From JAFLCM01 sp964510955 (lineage in GTDB: Bacteria; Planctomycetota; Phycisphaerae; Phycisphaerales; UBA1924): a stretch of 8,167 nt of DNA. Below, in pieces: positions 6,246 to 8,167 of the stretch. The stretch is taken from positions 1-8,167 of the forward strand of contig CAZEDW010000071.1 of assembly GCA_964510955.1 (NCBI GenBank). Reading direction: 5' to 3'. Each line of letters begins with the position of its first letter. The first letter of the stretch is position 1. Made by a program: the position numbers and the translations under genes. Below the pieces are notes generated by a model. The model had not been told where the DNA came from. It worked only from the letters and a program-made list of their open reading frames with translations, and searched no databases.

Positions 6246-6276
6246 TGCCTTGATGCCTCCTGCCTCGATGCCTTCC
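6244..6276 (-). repeat. Right arm of 33-bp inverted repeat
   Basis: This is the partner of 5833-5865, with GATGCCT heptamers at 6244, 6252 and 6267 and a partial TGCCT at 6261. It starts inside the TGA stop of the four-helix-bundle gene and ends 2 nt before the nrdJ ATG. It therefore occupies the whole position where an nrdJ ribosome site would lie. Confidence 0.9.
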
Positions 6277-6278
6277 CT

Positions 6279-8167
6279 ATGAAGATCACCCGCAAGTTCA
6301 CCATCGCCGGCAAAGACCCCTTCGCCACCGTCCAGTGGGTCAAGAGGTCCAGCCGCATTTCCAACCCCGACGGCTCGGTCGTCTTCCAGATGGACGACGC
6401 CGAGGTGCCGGAGACCTGGTCGCAGCTCGCCACCGACATCATGGTGAGCAAGTACTTCCGCAAGGCGGGGGTGCCCTTGGAAGACCAGCCGGGCAAGACC
6501 GGCCCGGAAAAGTCCGCGCGCCAGGTCATCCACCGCCTCGCCGGCTGCTGGCGCCACTGGGGCGAGCAGAACGACTACTTCGACTCCAAGAACGACGCCC
6601 AGGCGTTCTACGACGAGCTGGTCTACATGCTCGTCCACCAGGTCGCCGCGCCGAACTCGCCGCAGTGGTTCAACACCGGGCTGAACTTCGCGTACGGCAT
6701 CACCGGGCCGGCCCAGGGGCACTACATCTGCGACCCCGAGAGCGGCGAGGTCAAGCTCGCCCCCGACGCCTACACCCACCCGCAGCCGCACGCCTGCTTC
6801 ATCCAGAGCGTCGACGACGACCTCGTCAACCCCGGCGGCATCATGGACCTGTGGGTCCGCGAAGCACGCCTCTTCAAGTACGGCAGCGGCACCGGCACCA
6901 ACTTCTCCAGGCTCCGCGCCGAAAACGAGCCGCTCTCCGGCGGCGGCAAGTCCAGCGGTCTCATGTCCTGGCTCAGGATCGGCGACCGCGCCGCCGGCGC
7001 CATCAAGTCCGGCGGCACCACCCGTCGCGCCGCCAAGATGGTCTGCCTCGACCTCGACCACCCCGACATCGAGGCCTTCATCAACTGGAAGGTGCGCGAG
7101 GAAATCAAGGTCCAGGCCCTCGTCGAAGGGCTGAAAGCGATCAGCGGCAAGCGTGCCTCGCTTCTCGATAAGGAAACCATCGGCGAGACCGCCGCCCGCC
7201 TGGGCCTGAAGCTCGACTACGACTTCAACGGCGAGGCCTACTACACCGTCAGCGGCCAGAACAGCAACAACTCCGTCCGCATCCCCGACGCCTTCTTCGA
7301 CGCCCTCGACACCGGCAAGGCCTGGGAGCTGAAGTTCCGCACCCCCGGAACCTCCACCGGTGCCGCCGGCAAGACCGCCAGGACCATCGACGCCTCGAAG
7401 CTGTGGGACGAGGTCGCCTACGCCGCCTGGCGCTGCGCCGACCCCGGCGTCCAGTTCGACACCACCATCAACGCCTGGCACACCTGCCCCGCCAGCGGAC
7501 GCATCAACGCCAGCAACCCGTGCAGCGAGTACATGTTCCTCGACAACACGGCGTGCAACCTGGCCTCCATCAACCTGCTCAAGCTCTACGACGCCAAGGC
7601 CCGCCAGTTCGACGTCGAGAAGTACGAGCACGCCATCGACCTCTGGACCATGGTCCTCGAGATCAGCGTCCTCATGGCCGCCTACCCCAGCAAGGAAATC
7701 GCCAAGCTCAGCTACCGCTACCGCACCCTGGGCCTGGGCTACGCCAACATCGGCGCCATGCTCATGCAGGCCGGCGTGCCCTACGACTCCGACGAGGCCC
7801 GCGCCCTGTGCGGCGTGCTCACCGCCATCCTCACCGGACGCTCGTACCGCATGAGCGCTCTCATGGCCAAGGACCACGGCCCGTTCCAGGGCTTCGCCCG
7901 CAACAAGGAGCACATGCTCCGCGTCATGCGCAACCACCGCCGCGCCGCCCACGGCGTCGCCCGCGACGCCGAGGAATACGAGAGCATCAAGATCCGCCCC
8001 GTCCCCATCGACCACGCCCTGTTCAAGAAGGACGCCGCGAGCATCAAGAACGCCGAGCTGCTCCTGGAGCGCGCCACCGGCGCCTGGGACGATGCGCTGG
8101 CGCTGGGAGAGAAGCACGGCTACCGCAACGCCCAGACCACCGTCATCGCCCCCACCGGCACCATCGG
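6279..8167 (+). CDS. nrdJ: Adenosylcobalamin-dependent (class II) ribonucleotide reductase, 3' partial
   Basis: NrdJ reduces ribonucleotides to deoxyribonucleotides using adenosylcobalamin to generate a thiyl radical, with no oxygen requirement. 629 codons are visible and the frame is open at the right edge. The active-site set is present. NPCSE (413-417) gives N413, radical-carrying C415 and E417, matching N320, C322 and E324 of Thermotoga NrdJ. C426 lies 11 residues on, as C333 does there, and C173 in HACFIQS is the partner cysteine. GSGTGTN (202-208), GGTTRRAAKMV (from 245) and the final PTGTI (625-629) are typical of class II enzymes. No ATP-cone domain precedes the catalytic part. The ATG at 6279 is the only start: the frame runs back 11 codons to the TGA of the four-helix-bundle gene without another start codon. 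No Shine-Dalgarno site is present because the repeat arm ends at -3. With dcd it forms a dNTP-supply pair. Confidence 0.95.
   Translation, partial: MKITRKFTIAGKDPFATVQWVKRSSRISNPDGSVVFQMDDAEVPETWSQLATDIMVSKYFRKAGVPLEDQPGKTGPEKSARQVIHRLAGCWRHWGEQNDYFDSKNDAQAFYDELVYMLVHQVAAPNSPQWFNTGLNFAYGITGPAQGHYICDPESGEVKLAPDAYTHPQPHACFIQSVDDDLVNPGGIMDLWVREARLFKYGSGTGTNFSRLRAENEPLSGGGKSSGLMSWLRIGDRAAGAIKSGGTTRRAAKMVCLDLDHPDIEAFINWKVREEIKVQALVEGLKAISGKRASLLDKETIGETAARLGLKLDYDFNGEAYYTVSGQNSNNSVRIPDAFFDALDTGKAWELKFRTPGTSTGAAGKTARTIDASKLWDEVAYAAWRCADPGVQFDTTINAWHTCPASGRINASNPCSEYMFLDNTACNLASINLLKLYDAKARQFDVEKYEHAIDLWTMVLEISVLMAAYPSKEIAKLSYRYRTLGLGYANIGAMLMQAGVPYDSDEARALCGVLTAILTGRSYRMSALMAKDHGPFQGFARNKEHMLRVMRNHRRAAHGVARDAEEYESIKIRPVPIDHALFKKDAASIKNAELLLERATGAWDDALALGEKHGYRNAQTTVIAPTGTI

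Larger units (their letters stand above)
5833..6276. mobile_element. Putative inverted-repeat-bounded cassette carrying a four-helix-bundle gene
   Basis: This 444-bp unit is defined by a 33-bp inverted repeat at both ends with a single small gene inside. It fills the dcd-nrdJ gap exactly, leaving 2 nt on each side. The DNA inside uses more A/T-ending codons than dcd and nrdJ, which suggests a separate origin. There is no transposase and no obvious target-site duplication; the flanks TC and CT do not match. The layout, complementary ends around an S23-type ORF, is that of intervening sequences in 23S rRNA of Leptospira and Coxiella. Calling it mobile is an inference from structure. It could instead be a fixed regulatory gene with a repeat-derived leader. 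Confidence 0.5.

Noticed and set aside
5833..6276. Diversity-generating retroelement, because Avd shares the four-helix-bundle fold
   Set aside because: There is no reverse transcriptase, template repeat or variable repeat in the window, and the sequence fits the S23/TIGR02436 type.
6207..8117. 636-codon minus-strand open frame opposite nrdJ
   Set aside because: The translation is Gly/Ala/Val/Asp-rich shadow of the nrdJ coding strand, which carries the full set of catalytic residues.

Overview
This is a GC-rich window. Codons end mostly in G or C, and canonical Shine-Dalgarno sites are rare. The gene content fits a planctomycete, most likely of the Phycisphaerae type: a b562-like helical protein behind a Gly/Pro-rich segment, a long-type NadA, a B12-dependent ribonucleotide reductase, and an S23-type four-helix-bundle gene between repeats. 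The lineage is an inference from gene style; no rRNA or other marker is present.

Layout from left to right. (1) The left edge holds the 3' part of a plus-strand gene. It encodes Gly-Glu-Arg-Gly-Pro repeats followed by a cytochrome b562-like helical bundle. One base after its stop, a DinB-family gene begins at a TTG codon. (2) The DinB gene converges on nadA. The 281-bp gap between them holds two strong hairpins that share one arm and so exclude each other. (3) On the minus strand, a 684-residue APC-type permease with a C-terminal Usp-like domain is followed 34 bp later by nadA (quinolinate synthase). The two are probably co-transcribed. (4) A 718-bp gene-free region separates the permease from the plus-strand genes. 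It contains several inverted repeats and no convincing ORF. (5) dcd (dCTP deaminase) and nrdJ (adenosylcobalamin-dependent ribonucleotide reductase, running off the right edge with its frame still open) form a dNTP-supply pair.

The most notable feature lies between dcd and nrdJ. A small four-helix-bundle gene of the S23/TIGR02436 type is bracketed by a 33-bp inverted repeat that matches at 30 of 33 positions. The repeat begins 2 nt after the dcd stop and ends 2 nt before the nrdJ start, so the whole space between the two genes is this cassette. It resembles the layout of 23S rRNA intervening sequences (complementary ends around a four-helix-bundle ORF), but here it sits in a protein-coding operon. 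A transcript through it could fold into a long stem ending directly at the nrdJ start codon.

Working model: dcd makes dUTP from dCTP, leading to dTTP, and nrdJ makes deoxyribonucleotides, so these two belong together. nadA serves NAD biosynthesis. The permease imports an unidentified small solute or ion. The b562-like and DinB proteins have no assignable pathway.
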